12,905 nucleotides of DNA. Origin: an uncultured PS1 clade bacterium. Lineage in GTDB: Bacteria > Pseudomonadota > Gammaproteobacteria > PS1 > Pseudothioglobaceae. The DNA lies in contig CALFDA010000031.1 of assembly GCA_937950605.1 (NCBI GenBank), positions 1 to 12,905 of the forward strand. Direction: 5' to 3'. This document shows positions 1-7,314 of the stretch, one piece after another. The notes beneath the pieces were generated by a model. That model saw nothing but the letters and a program-made list of their open reading frames with translations. It did not search any database and was not told where the DNA came from. How positions within the stretch are numbered: position 1 is the stretch's first letter; each line of letters opens with the position of its first letter. Position numbers and translations under genes: made by a program.

Positions 1-35
1 ATTGCACTCTTTGTTCAACCCATAGTATATTTATA

Positions 36-296
36 ATGGCTAATTCAGCAGGTTCTAGAAAACGCGCAAGACAAGCAGTTAAACGCAATAAACACAATTC
101 TCAAATTCGCGCTAAAGTTCGCACTTTTATTAAAAAAGTTGCCTATGCTTTGGAAGCTAGGGACAAGGAAGCAGCACAGGGGGGATATGCCAGAATGCAA
201 AAGGAGCTTGATCAGGCGGTTGCTAAAGGTCTAATACATAAGAATCAAGCAGCTAGAAAGAAATCTCGTCTTAACGCACAGATTAAAGTGCTATAG
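36..296 (+). CDS. rpsT: 30S ribosomal protein S20
   Basis: The 86-residue basic protein matches bacterial S20 in length (87 in E. coli) and pattern. It starts MANSAGSRKRARQ, is very rich in Lys and Arg, and ends in the conserved NQAARKKSRLNAQI-type stretch. S20 binds 16S rRNA and helps assemble the small subunit. The ATG at 36 gives the standard N-terminus. No Shine-Dalgarno sequence is visible in the 20 bases upstream, which are AT-rich, so initiation may rely on an unstructured or very short leader. The gene stands alone, facing glyA on the opposite strand. No canonical hairpin-plus-U-tract terminator follows it. Confidence 0.97.
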   Translation: MANSAGSRKRARQAVKRNKHNSQIRAKVRTFIKKVAYALEARDKEAAQGGYARMQKELDQAVAKGLIHKNQAARKKSRLNAQIKVL

Positions 297-474
297 CAAT
301 AAATACTTCTAATATTTCTCTTGAATTGTAATAATTCTATATTGGGGTTTTTTGTATATAGCAAAAATTGCTACATTTACTAGGTTTACAAACCCGAATA
401 AACCGCCATTTACAACATATAGCGCAATACGTGGCAGATGGTGCTAACAAATATTGACGTTTAACACTTAACAA
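297..474. other. convergent intergenic region rpsT/glyA with small inverted repeat
   Basis: These 178 bases lie between two convergent genes. A perfect six-base inverted repeat, TAGCAA/TTGCTA around AAA, spans 359-373. A weaker one, GAATT/AATTC, spans 323-337 and is followed nine bases later by a T-run (348-353). Neither has the standard GC-rich stem directly followed by T residues, so terminator function is only possible. I see no RNA gene. Reading glyA past its TGA stays open for 45 codons, which I treat as chance. Confidence 0.4.
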
Positions 475-1731
475 TCAGTCGCTATAAACAGGGTGCTTAG
501 CACAAAGTGCGACAACTTGATTTTTAACTTTCCTAATCACCGATTGGTTATCAGGATCATCACAAATATCACACATCATAGATGCTAATTCTTCGCATTC
601 TTGTTTGCTAAAATTACGTGTTGTTATCGCGGGTGTTCCAACACGAATACCGCTAGTAACAAATGGCGGTTGTGGGTCGTTCGGCACTGCATTCATATTA
701 ACGGTAATATGCGCACTACCCAAAGCAGCATCTACAGCCTTGCCCGTTAGCCCTTGCTTAATAAAACTCACTAAAAACAGATGATTATCTGTGCCACCAG
801 ACACCACATCAAAACCGCGCTCAATAAAGATTTGTGCCATTGCCTGTGCGTTAATTTTCACTTGCTTTTGATAATTTTTATACTCATCACTCATTGCTTC
901 TTTAAAACATATTGCTTTAGCAGCAATAATATGCATTAATGGACCGCCTTGAATTCCGGGAAAAATTGCAGAATTTAATTTTTTTTCAATATCTTGATTA
1001 GCACGCGCCAAAATTAAACCACCACGCGGACCACGCAAAGTCTTGTGTGTTGTTGTTGTTGTAACATCAGCAATACCAACTGGAGAAGGATATTCTTTGG
1101 TTGCAACCAAACCTGCTACATGCGCCATATCTACCAATAAATAAGCAGATATAGCATCAGCAATATCTCGAAAACGTTGCCAATCTATCACGCGAGAATA
1201 AGCAGAAAAACCTGCAATAATCATTTTCGGCTGGTGGGCTTTAGCAAGATGTGCAACTTCATCATAGTCAATTTCCCCAGTTTCAGGGTTTAAGCCATAT
1301 TGAATGGCGTTAAAATTTTTGCCCGAAAATGATGGTGCCGCGCCATGTGTTAAATGCCCACCATGCGCCAAACTCATTCCTAAAATTGTATCACCTGGGG
1401 TGAGTAATGCTTGATAAACCGCTGCATTTGCCTGCGAACCAGAATGCGCTTGCACATTAGCATAATCTGCATTAAACAAAGCTTTCGCCCTATCAATTGC
1501 TAATTGCTCTACAATGTCCACATACTCACAACCGCCATAATAGCGTTTATTTGGATAGCCCTCGGCATATTTATTGGTTAATTGCGAGCCTTGCGCCTGC
1601 ATCACTGCAGGTGAGGTGTAGTTTTCACTAGCAATTAATTCAATATGGGTTTCTTGGCGTGCCTCTTCTTTGGTAATTGCATTTGCAATATCACTATCTA
1701 CCTCGGCTAAAGTTTGGGATTTTTTAAACAT
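475..1731 (-). CDS. glyA: serine hydroxymethyltransferase
   Basis: This PLP enzyme interconverts serine plus tetrahydrofolate with glycine plus 5,10-methylene-tetrahydrofolate, and is the main cytosolic source of one-carbon units. The 418 residues match E. coli GlyA (417). The PLP-binding lysine is K230 in the motif TTTTTHKTLRGPRGG. The N-terminal SENYTSPAV, the KRYYGGCEYVD segment (residues 62-72) and the VDMAHVAGL strand (200-208) that precedes the lysine are all family hallmarks. The start is supported by AAGGA (1738-1742 on the - strand) six bases before the ATG. It lies 239 bases downstream of ubiA on the same strand and probably has its own promoter. Nothing is missing from the catalytic set. 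It supplies one-carbon folate in the same pathway that folP serves further right. Confidence 0.97.
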   Translation of the reverse strand: MFKKSQTLAEVDSDIANAITKEEARQETHIELIASENYTSPAVMQAQGSQLTNKYAEGYPNKRYYGGCEYVDIVEQLAIDRAKALFNADYANVQAHSGSQANAAVYQALLTPGDTILGMSLAHGGHLTHGAAPSFSGKNFNAIQYGLNPETGEIDYDEVAHLAKAHQPKMIIAGFSAYSRVIDWQRFRDIADAISAYLLVDMAHVAGLVATKEYPSPVGIADVTTTTTHKTLRGPRGGLILARANQDIEKKLNSAIFPGIQGGPLMHIIAAKAICFKEAMSDEYKNYQKQVKINAQAMAQIFIERGFDVVSGGTDNHLFLVSFIKQGLTGKAVDAALGSAHITVNMNAVPNDPQPPFVTSGIRVGTPAITTRNFSKQECEELASMMCDICDDPDNQSVIRKVKNQVVALCAKHPVYSD

Positions 1732-1767
1732 GATTGTTCCTTGAAATTATTTGTAAGATAGAACCGA

Positions 1768-1798
1768 ATTTTAATCACTAATAAAATTAAAATCGCAA
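1768..1798 (-). promoter_or_regulatory. possible glyA promoter
   Basis: Read on the - strand, TAAAAT (1768-1773) could be a -10 box and TTGCGA (1793-1798) a -35 box, but the spacer is 19 bases, longer than ideal. The implied start site leaves a leader of about 30 bases before glyA. The call is weak and rests on consensus resemblance alone. Confidence 0.25.
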
Positions 1799-1813
1799 CA
1801 ATTATTAATTGTT
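1797..1813. repeat. 17-bp perfect palindrome upstream of glyA
   Basis: AACAATT and AATTGTT form seven-base inverted arms around ATT. The element sits about 65 bases upstream of the glyA start and abuts the candidate -35 box, a suitable place for a dimeric regulator. It does not match the PurR consensus, and no MetR site could be assigned. It could also be a chance AT-rich palindrome. Confidence 0.4.
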
Positions 1814-1970
1814 CGTTGGTTTGGACATGAAGCACGGGCTTTGAGAATGATACATGAATCCTACTTGTCTTGCCTAATTGGAATTATTGAGATGTGATTT
1901 TGCAACAGTACTAACACGCAAACCACAAACAAAGGCTTCAATTTTTTGTTATTCTACGGTAGTCAAATCC

Positions 1971-2813
1971 TTACACAACAACAGATAGCACAATTCCAAC
2001 AAAAATTACCATGCCAATGAAATGATTATGTAAAAAAGCTCGAAAACAAAGAGTTTTTTCTCTATTTTTGATAAGTTTTTGATGGAAAAGCATTAAAAAT
2101 GCGCTAAAAATGATTGTAATGTCGTAAAAAATACTCAAATTAAACACAGTTGAGATTTGCATTAATACCAATAGCAAGCAAGTTTGCAATACAGCGATGA
2201 CAAATTTATCATATTTTGCAAACAAAATTGCGCTAGATTTAACCCCAATTTTTAAATCTTCTTCTCTGTCTGCCATTGCATACATAGTGTCATAGATTAG
2301 TGTCCATATAAGTGTTGCCAAAAACACCCACCAAGCACTACTTGGAATGTTGCTATTAGTCGCAGCAAACGCCATTGGGGTACTCATCGCAAACGCCATA
2401 CCAAGCACAAACTGTGGCAAGTGTATCCAACGCTTAGTAAAAGGGTAAAGCGTTGCCAAAGCACCTGCAATAAAAGCTAATTTTATGGTCAACAGGTTGG
2501 TAAATGAAACCAACGCCAATGCAAGAATCATCATTACAAAAAACAAAATCAAGGCTGATTTAGGTTTAATTTCACCTGTGGTAATTGGTCGATTTTGCGT
2601 GCGCTTAACCAACTTATCGATTTTTCTATCGGCATAATCATTAATCACACAACCCGCACTACGCATTAAAAATGTGCCAAATATAAAAATACTTAAAATT
2701 TTTATATCGGGAAAACCGCCTGCCGCTAAAAACAACGCCCACAATGTTGGCCATAGTAATAAATAGATACCAATCGGCTTATCAAAGCGCATTAATCGGA
2801 AATAAGCATTCAT
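1971..2813 (-). CDS. ubiA: 4-hydroxybenzoate polyprenyltransferase
   Basis: This integral membrane enzyme attaches the polyprenyl chain to 4-hydroxybenzoate in ubiquinone synthesis. At 280 residues it is close to E. coli UbiA (290). It opens with LMRFDKPIGIYLLLWPTLWA, as the family does. The first Asp-rich motif is NDYADRKID (residues 58-66) and the second is DTMYAMADREED (175-186); these bind the Mg2+-diphosphate of the isoprenoid donor. Hydrophobic helices fill the rest, as expected for about eight membrane spans. Its ATG overlaps the rluC stop (ATGA), so the two are probably translationally coupled. No ubiC (chorismate lyase) lies next to it, unlike in E. coli, so 4-hydroxybenzoate must come from a gene elsewhere. 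Confidence 0.95.
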   Translation of the reverse strand: MNAYFRLMRFDKPIGIYLLLWPTLWALFLAAGGFPDIKILSIFIFGTFLMRSAGCVINDYADRKIDKLVKRTQNRPITTGEIKPKSALILFFVMMILALALVSFTNLLTIKLAFIAGALATLYPFTKRWIHLPQFVLGMAFAMSTPMAFAATNSNIPSSAWWVFLATLIWTLIYDTMYAMADREEDLKIGVKSSAILFAKYDKFVIAVLQTCLLLVLMQISTVFNLSIFYDITIIFSAFLMLFHQKLIKNREKTLCFRAFLHNHFIGMVIFVGIVLSVVV

Positions 2814-3715
2814 ATTTTTTGCAAAAATTTGGTTAATTCGGTGGGCATGGGTGCTTTAATCACTTTGGTTTTTTTAGTGCTTGGGTTGATAAATTTTAGT
2901 TGATGTGCGTGTAAAAATAATCGCCTTAATCCTTTTGTGTGCAATTTGTAGTTAAATTCTTTATCCCCATACTTATCGTCATAAGCCATGGGGTGTCCAA
3001 CATATTTACCGTGTACACGGATTTGATGATTGCGCCCCGTTTCAATCAACACTTCAACCAAAGCCGCATCAATATTTGCAAAATTTTTTATTGGATAAAA
3101 ATGACTAAGTGCATTTTTTCCCTTAACATCAACAACACTACAACGAGAAGTTTGATATAAAGGCACATCAACGCTGTGGCGTTTTTTTGTCCATGTACCT
3201 TTAACTAAAGCCGTATAGCGTTTTTCCACTTGATTTTGGGATAATTGGGCATGCAAATTTTTTAAAACACTGCGCTTTTTGGCGATTAATAATACGCCTG
3301 AAGTCGCTCTGTCAATTCTATGCACTAGCTCAATAGGCGTTTTATATATATCTCTTAGTGTCTCAATTAATCCAATATCAACACCACTACCACTATGAAC
3401 TGCCAAGCCACTCGGTTTGTTGATGGCTAATAATCCGTTATCTTCGTATACAATGTTGTCTGTTAATAATTTTTTAAGACTATCAGAAGCCTGAAATGGT
3501 TTTGATTTTGACACACGCATCGGGGGCATGCGTACAACATCACCTAATTGTAGTTTGTATTTTGCCTGTTTTCTACCCTTATTGACGCGCACCTCACCCT
3601 TGCGAATAACGCGATAAATATGCGATTTTGGTACTCCTTTCAAACACTTTAACAAAAAATTATCCAAGCGCTGTCCTACGTAAAATTCATCAATGGTTTG
3701 AAAACTAACATTCAT
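2810..3715 (-). CDS. rluC: 23S rRNA pseudouridine synthase, RluC type
   Basis: This enzyme isomerises uridine to pseudouridine in 23S rRNA (E. coli RluC: U955, U2504 and U2580). The protein has 301 residues, against 319 in E. coli. An S4 RNA-binding domain (about 12-65) carries KGVPKSHIYRVIRKGEVRVNK, a strongly RluC-like stretch. The catalytic domain follows, with HRIDRATSG (132-140) holding the catalytic Asp D135, and ETGRNHQIRVH later in the fold. RluD is the main alternative, but the S4 sequence favours RluC. The ATG is preceded by AGGA seven bases upstream, which overlaps the TAG stop of tatD. E. coli has rne next to rluC; here the neighbours are tatD and ubiA. Confidence 0.93.
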   Translation of the reverse strand: MNVSFQTIDEFYVGQRLDNFLLKCLKGVPKSHIYRVIRKGEVRVNKGRKQAKYKLQLGDVVRMPPMRVSKSKPFQASDSLKKLLTDNIVYEDNGLLAINKPSGLAVHSGSGVDIGLIETLRDIYKTPIELVHRIDRATSGVLLIAKKRSVLKNLHAQLSQNQVEKRYTALVKGTWTKKRHSVDVPLYQTSRCSVVDVKGKNALSHFYPIKNFANIDAALVEVLIETGRNHQIRVHGKYVGHPMAYDDKYGDKEFNYKLHTKGLRRLFLHAHQLKFINPSTKKTKVIKAPMPTELTKFLQKI

Positions 3716-3724
3716 AGCAAGGTC

Positions 3725-4495
3725 CTATATTGAGAACAATCTTTTAAAATTATTTGTTGTAGCATCGGCAATGGTTTCAATACTTTGCGCACAAATTTCG
3801 GCAATTTTTTCAACCACATAATAAGTATAAGCAGGAGTGTTGGCTTTGCCACGATAAGGCGCAGGTGTCAAATAAGGTGCGTCAGTTTCAACTAATAATC
3901 TGTCTAACGGTACTTTTTTAGCAACCGCACGCAAAGCCTTAGCGTTGTTAAAAGTAATAATTCCTGAAAACGAAATATAGAATCCTAAATCTAGTGCTGC
4001 TTTGGCGGTTTCCCAATCTTCGGAAAAACAATGCATTACACCTTGCTCGGCATGTTCTTCGCGCATTATTTTAAGCGTATCCTGCTTGGCATCACGCATG
4101 TGAATAATCATTGGCTTGCCTGAGTGTTTAGAAACGATAATATGTCGTCTAAAACGCTCACGTTGCCAATTAGCTGTTGTTTTTTCAATATGAAAATAAT
4201 CCAAGCCTGTTTCGCCAATAGCAATAACATTATCGGTATTTGCAAGTGTTAGTAACTCTTCTATACTAGGCTCTCTAACGTGCATACTGCATGGGTGAAC
4301 GCCGACAGAGGCATATATTTGTGGATATTTTTTTGCCAAAGAAAACACATCATCAAAGTGTTCTAAATCAATACACACACATAGAAATTTTTCAACCGAT
4401 AGACTTTTAGCATGTGCTAATACACTCTCTACGCTACCACCAAAAGCTGATAAATCTAGCCTATCAAGATGGCAATGCGAGTCAATAATTTGCAT
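3725..4495 (-). CDS. TatD-family metal-dependent hydrolase/DNase (YcfH type)
   Basis: This 256-residue TIM-barrel hydrolase of the TatD family belongs with E. coli YcfH (265 residues) rather than TatD itself. It matches YcfH in the opening IDSHCHLD, in GETGLDYF, in MHCFSEDWETA and in the C-terminal NNFKRLFSI. Expected metal ligands are present: H7 and H9, E95 in GETGLD, H132, H155 in MHCF, and D205 in ETDAPYLTP. Family members are 3'-to-5' or Mg-dependent DNases, and the physiological substrate of the YcfH branch is not settled. AAGGAG (4504-4509) eight bases before the ATG fixes the start. It is the first recognisable gene of the tatD-rluC-ubiA unit. Confidence 0.93.
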   Translation of the reverse strand: MQIIDSHCHLDRLDLSAFGGSVESVLAHAKSLSVEKFLCVCIDLEHFDDVFSLAKKYPQIYASVGVHPCSMHVREPSIEELLTLANTDNVIAIGETGLDYFHIEKTTANWQRERFRRHIIVSKHSGKPMIIHMRDAKQDTLKIMREEHAEQGVMHCFSEDWETAKAALDLGFYISFSGIITFNNAKALRAVAKKVPLDRLLVETDAPYLTPAPYRGKANTPAYTYYVVEKIAEICAQSIETIADATTNNFKRLFSI

Positions 4496-4499
4496 AAAA

Positions 4500-4649
4500 T
4501 TAACTCCTTAACCCAGCTTTGTGCTTGATATTTTTATTATAAAACCGTTGTTTAACCGCTTTCTTAGAATTGCCATACCTAGAGTTGTCATTGCCTTTGA
4601 TACTATCATAACTAGAATCAATGCTACCATTTATATTACTTAAATCCAT
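4500..4649 (-). CDS. possible small protein upstream of tatD (49 codons)
   Basis: An ORF on the - strand runs from ATG at 4649 to TAA at 4500-4502, four bases before the tatD ATG. The tatD Shine-Dalgarno sequence lies inside its last codons, the layout of translationally coupled genes. The peptide begins MDLSNINGSIDSSYDSIKGN. Its first half is rich in Ser, Asn, Gly and Asp, and its second half is basic (KKAVKQRFYNKN, then KHKAGLRS). There is no signal peptide, membrane span or domain that I recognise. No ribosome binding site precedes its ATG, and a perfect TATAAT lies within it that may instead serve tatD. It could be a real small gene, the tail of a decayed gene, or chance. Confidence 0.35.
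   Translation of the reverse strand: MDLSNINGSIDSSYDSIKGNDNSRYGNSKKAVKQRFYNKNIKHKAGLRS
4536..4541 (-). promoter_or_regulatory. candidate -10 box for the tatD-rluC-ubiA unit
   Basis: Read on the - strand this is a perfect TATAAT about 40 bases before the tatD ATG, giving an expected leader near 35 bases. No good -35 hexamer is visible 16-18 bases upstream. It lies inside the possible small ORF, so the two interpretations compete. Confidence 0.35.
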
Positions 4650-4689
4650 TTTATTGCAAATTGATGTTCTTACACCTTATAGCAAGTTT

Positions 4690-4744
4690 TATTGCATATT
4701 AGCAGGTATTATCGCATAATAAACACTGTGCTAATTTTGCAATA
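4690..4744. repeat. nested hairpin
   Basis: The outer stem is TATTGCA (4690-4696) paired with TGCAATA (4738-4744), followed inward by ATTAGCA (4698-4704) paired with TGCTAAT (4729-4735), with a one-versus-two-base bulge between. Inside lies a second perfect hairpin, TATTAT-CGC-ATAATA (4707-4721). A T-rich stretch (TTTTATTTCTT) follows on the + strand, so it could act as a terminator in that direction, yet no + strand gene precedes it. Confidence 0.6.
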
Positions 4745-4977
4745 TTTTATTTCTTGACAAAAAAGCCCTAAAGGAAGTTTGCTTAAGCATTGCCTAGATT
4801 TTAACGCCTTAGCAGTATTTATTAACTGCCAAACACCAAGAAAAATTTAAAGGCAAATATGGGCGCATACCCATGCAGAAAAGTTTGCAATAAACACACT
4901 TCAATGTAGTATTTGCTTGCTTAAGCGAATGACACCAACAGTTTGTTGCATAATGAAATAAGCAAAATAACGAATTA

Positions 4978-5001
4978 TCAAACACCGAAAATAGTGTTTG
5001 A
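4978..5001. repeat. inverted repeat with eight-base arms upstream of lptD
   Basis: TCAAACAC (4978-4985) pairs perfectly with GTGTTTGA (4994-5001) around an eight-base loop. It is followed at once by AATCGG (5001-5006), a word repeated just after the next palindrome at 5022-5027. It could be a stem in the lptD leader or a regulator site. Confidence 0.55.
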
Positions 5002-5008
5002 ATCGGGT

Positions 5009-5024
5009 ATTATCAGTTGATAAT
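5009..5024. repeat. 16-bp perfect palindrome upstream of lptD
   Basis: ATTATCA and TGATAAT form seven-base arms around GT. The ATTATCA half also occurs at 4974-4980, next to the preceding inverted repeat. Its distance of about 48 bases from the lptD start suits an operator or a leader hairpin. Confidence 0.55.
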
Positions 5025-5062
5025 CGGTTTCTATTAGAATTTGAGGTTAGGTTATTAAATAC

Positions 5063-5066
5063 AGGA
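5063..5066 (+). promoter_or_regulatory. lptD ribosome binding site
   Basis: AGGA lies five bases before the ATG at 5072 and eight before the ATG at 5075. It disfavours the TTG at 5069, which would be only two bases away. Confidence 0.6.
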
Positions 5067-5071
5067 TTTTG

Positions 5072-7186
5072 ATGATGAAAAAGCAATTCGCTCTTTCTGT
5101 TATTATTTTGCTATCGAGTATCGCTAACGCACAAAAGCAAGATTATTTTGTTAGTTGCAATGCTCAATCCTTACTCTTCCCTAAACAAACACTTTCCAAA
5201 GACAGCAAAAATTTAGACGTTAGCGCAGAGCATATTGAAGTTGCTGATAGTAATTACATATTAACGGGTAATGCCATCATTAATTCAAGCGCATACCACC
5301 TAACGGCAGATAAAATTAACCTGCAAAAAAATACTCAAGCATCACAAGCAAGCGGCAATATTAAATTCCAAAACAACGATATTATGCTAACTAGCGATGA
5401 GGCAATCATAGAAAAACAAGGTGTAAAAACACAGGCTATGTTTGAGCAAGTTGATTTTCAGCACCTAAAAAACAAATTAAGTGCCCAAGCACAAAAAATC
5501 ACAAATGATGGCAACAAACAAACTTTGTATTCAGTTACTTATGAGTTGTGTCCAGTTGGCAATCAGGACTGGATAATGAAAACCCCTAAAATGACACTTG
5601 ATGCTGATGCTAATCAAGGTATTGCTGAGGATATTACTATTGAATTTATGGGTGTGCCAATTTTTTATTATCCATATTACGAATGGCAGCTAAAAGGCAG
5701 AAGTTCTGGATTTATGGCGCCAATGTTTGCTACTTTTGATGACGCGGGTAGTGGCAAAAGTGGCTATCAGATTCGTATCCCCTATTATTTTAATATCGCC
5801 CCTGACAGAGATTTTTTACTAACCTTTAATCATGTTTCCACTCGAGGTGAAGCACTTGAAGGTAAATACCGTCAATTAATTGATAATGGACGTGTTGAAA
5901 TTAACGGACATTACCTCGATGAAGATAAAATTAGCAAAAAAAGGCGCTGGTATTTTGATACAAAACTAGATTTATCTTTAAATGATACAACTAAACTCGA
6001 CATTATCAGTAAACGTGTCTCAGATAAACTATATTTCAATGAGATTGCACACGACAATACTAGCACTAATTCGTTAAGCTCTTCTGTGAACTTGGTTTAT
6101 CAAAACCAAGAAGAAAACCTTAATGCTGCAATATTTGCTGAAAACGAGCAACTAGTTGGCGAGAAGAATGATGAAAATGATATAGAATACACACGCGTTC
6201 CTGAAATTTCTATTAGTAAAAAAGTACAAGGGTTAGGTGCTAGAGAATCTAACTTTTCGATGATTAGCACCAAATTCAAGCACAAAACTAAACCCTCAAG
6301 CGCAACAGGTATGCGCACACATGCTCAAGCAACGTTTACACGTAACATTAAAACTAACGCCTATTCTTTGCAACCTAAACTTGAAGTTTCTAAAACCGAA
6401 TACGCAATGGACGATGACACTAATCGAGACCGTTCTATTTATAGTTTTGGTGTTGATACTAAATTATTTTTTGAAAGAGATACCAATTTATTTGGCAAAA
6501 AAATTATACAAACACTAACTCCAAGATTGTCTTACAATTACACACCTCATAAAGACCAAAGCAAGTTGCCGAACTTTGACTCTGAAGAAATAACTAATAC
6601 CTATGAAAATTTGTTCTCAGGTAAAGAATACACAGGTTTTGACAAAATTGAAAAAACCAACGACATAACGCTTGGAGTTGAATCTGACTTTATCGACCAA
6701 GAAACAGGGCAAACCCATCTAACCTTAAACATCGCCCAAGCACACTATTTAGACGAAAAAAAAGTCAAAGAAAAGGGTAAAAACCACTCTAATATAGTTG
6801 CTAATGCTAATCTTGCAGTGAATAAATTTACTTTTAACAATGCATTAGCATACGACACAAAAGCCAATAAAACTGCAAAACACTACAATGCGCTAAGTTA
6901 TACATCGAACGCTAGAAAATTTATCACGCTAACACATGGTGATGATGGCGAACAAAAATCAGCAGGCGTATATGGTGCTTATCCAATCACACAAAACACA
7001 CATGTATTTGCCGATGTCAATCGTTCTTTAACCGATTCAATTAACAGCAAGAAAACCGCTGGTTTAGCCTATGAATCTTGCTGCTGGATAATGCGCATTA
7101 AACGTTTTAAAGAAATTACGGCACTTGATAAATTTTATAATGTAACAAAATTTGAGTTTGTTCTTAAACCTAGTTTTAAATTATAA
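5072..7186 (+). CDS. lptD: LPS-assembly outer membrane protein LptD
   Basis: LptD is the outer-membrane barrel that, with the lipoprotein LptE, inserts lipopolysaccharide into the outer leaflet. With this start it has 704 residues, shorter than E. coli (784). A signal peptide (MMKKQFALSVIILLSSIANA) precedes a periplasmic OstA-like beta-jellyroll domain, about 40-150. The LptD barrel domain opens near GVPIFYYPYYEWQLKGRSSG and runs to the C-terminus. All four cysteines of the essential disulfide pattern are present: C29, C160 and the adjacent pair C670-C671. The next of two tandem ATGs (5075) is equally possible. The usual partner gene surA is not downstream; ftsH follows after a 128-base gap instead. 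The divergent tatD cluster lies upstream. Confidence 0.95.
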   Translation: MMKKQFALSVIILLSSIANAQKQDYFVSCNAQSLLFPKQTLSKDSKNLDVSAEHIEVADSNYILTGNAIINSSAYHLTADKINLQKNTQASQASGNIKFQNNDIMLTSDEAIIEKQGVKTQAMFEQVDFQHLKNKLSAQAQKITNDGNKQTLYSVTYELCPVGNQDWIMKTPKMTLDADANQGIAEDITIEFMGVPIFYYPYYEWQLKGRSSGFMAPMFATFDDAGSGKSGYQIRIPYYFNIAPDRDFLLTFNHVSTRGEALEGKYRQLIDNGRVEINGHYLDEDKISKKRRWYFDTKLDLSLNDTTKLDIISKRVSDKLYFNEIAHDNTSTNSLSSSVNLVYQNQEENLNAAIFAENEQLVGEKNDENDIEYTRVPEISISKKVQGLGARESNFSMISTKFKHKTKPSSATGMRTHAQATFTRNIKTNAYSLQPKLEVSKTEYAMDDDTNRDRSIYSFGVDTKLFFERDTNLFGKKIIQTLTPRLSYNYTPHKDQSKLPNFDSEEITNTYENLFSGKEYTGFDKIEKTNDITLGVESDFIDQETGQTHLTLNIAQAHYLDEKKVKEKGKNHSNIVANANLAVNKFTFNNALAYDTKANKTAKHYNALSYTSNARKFITLTHGDDGEQKSAGVYGAYPITQNTHVFADVNRSLTDSINSKKTAGLAYESCCWIMRIKRFKEITALDKFYNVTKFEFVLKPSFKL

Positions 7187-7314
7187 ATGCGACTTTTTGT
7201 CTATATTTGCAATAACCTTAGAATTTACACATAGGATTTGCGGTTAAATTTGACTAGGTTGATTATGTATTAGGGTATATTCGACGCACTGTTTTTTTTA
7301 ATCCTCGCTATATT

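Larger units (their letters stand above)
4650..5071. other. structured non-coding region upstream of lptD
   Basis: These 422 bases hold no convincing gene. They contain an unusual number of inverted repeats: a nested hairpin at 4690-4744, ATGGG/CCCAT at 4859-4874, and repeats at 4978-5001 and 5009-5024. The ten-base word TTGCTTAAGC occurs at 4779-4788 and 4917-4926, each copy holding the palindrome GCTTAAGC. TTTTATTGCA occurs at 4649-4658 and 4687-4696. A 16-codon ORF at 4859 begins inside a hairpin and is not called. The lptD promoter must be here, but no convincing -35/-10 pair was found. It could be a decayed gene or repeat element, or the seat of an untranslated RNA. Confidence 0.5.

Noticed and set aside
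340..474. A 45-codon Cys-rich in-frame extension of glyA past its TGA
   Set aside because: SHMT is already full length at 418 residues and no recoding signal is visible. The opposite strand is also open here, so the frame is probably open by chance.
4754..4759. Perfect TTGACA as a -35 box for lptD
   Set aside because: No -10-like hexamer follows at 16-18 bases.
4859..4909. 16-codon ORF beginning MGAYPCRKVC with an AAGG upstream
   Set aside because: It is too short, its ATG lies in a hairpin, and no supporting context exists.
4901..5086. 61-codon - strand ORF crossing the lptD start
   Set aside because: It needs a TTG start inside lptD, has no ribosome binding site, and its composition follows the palindromic leader.
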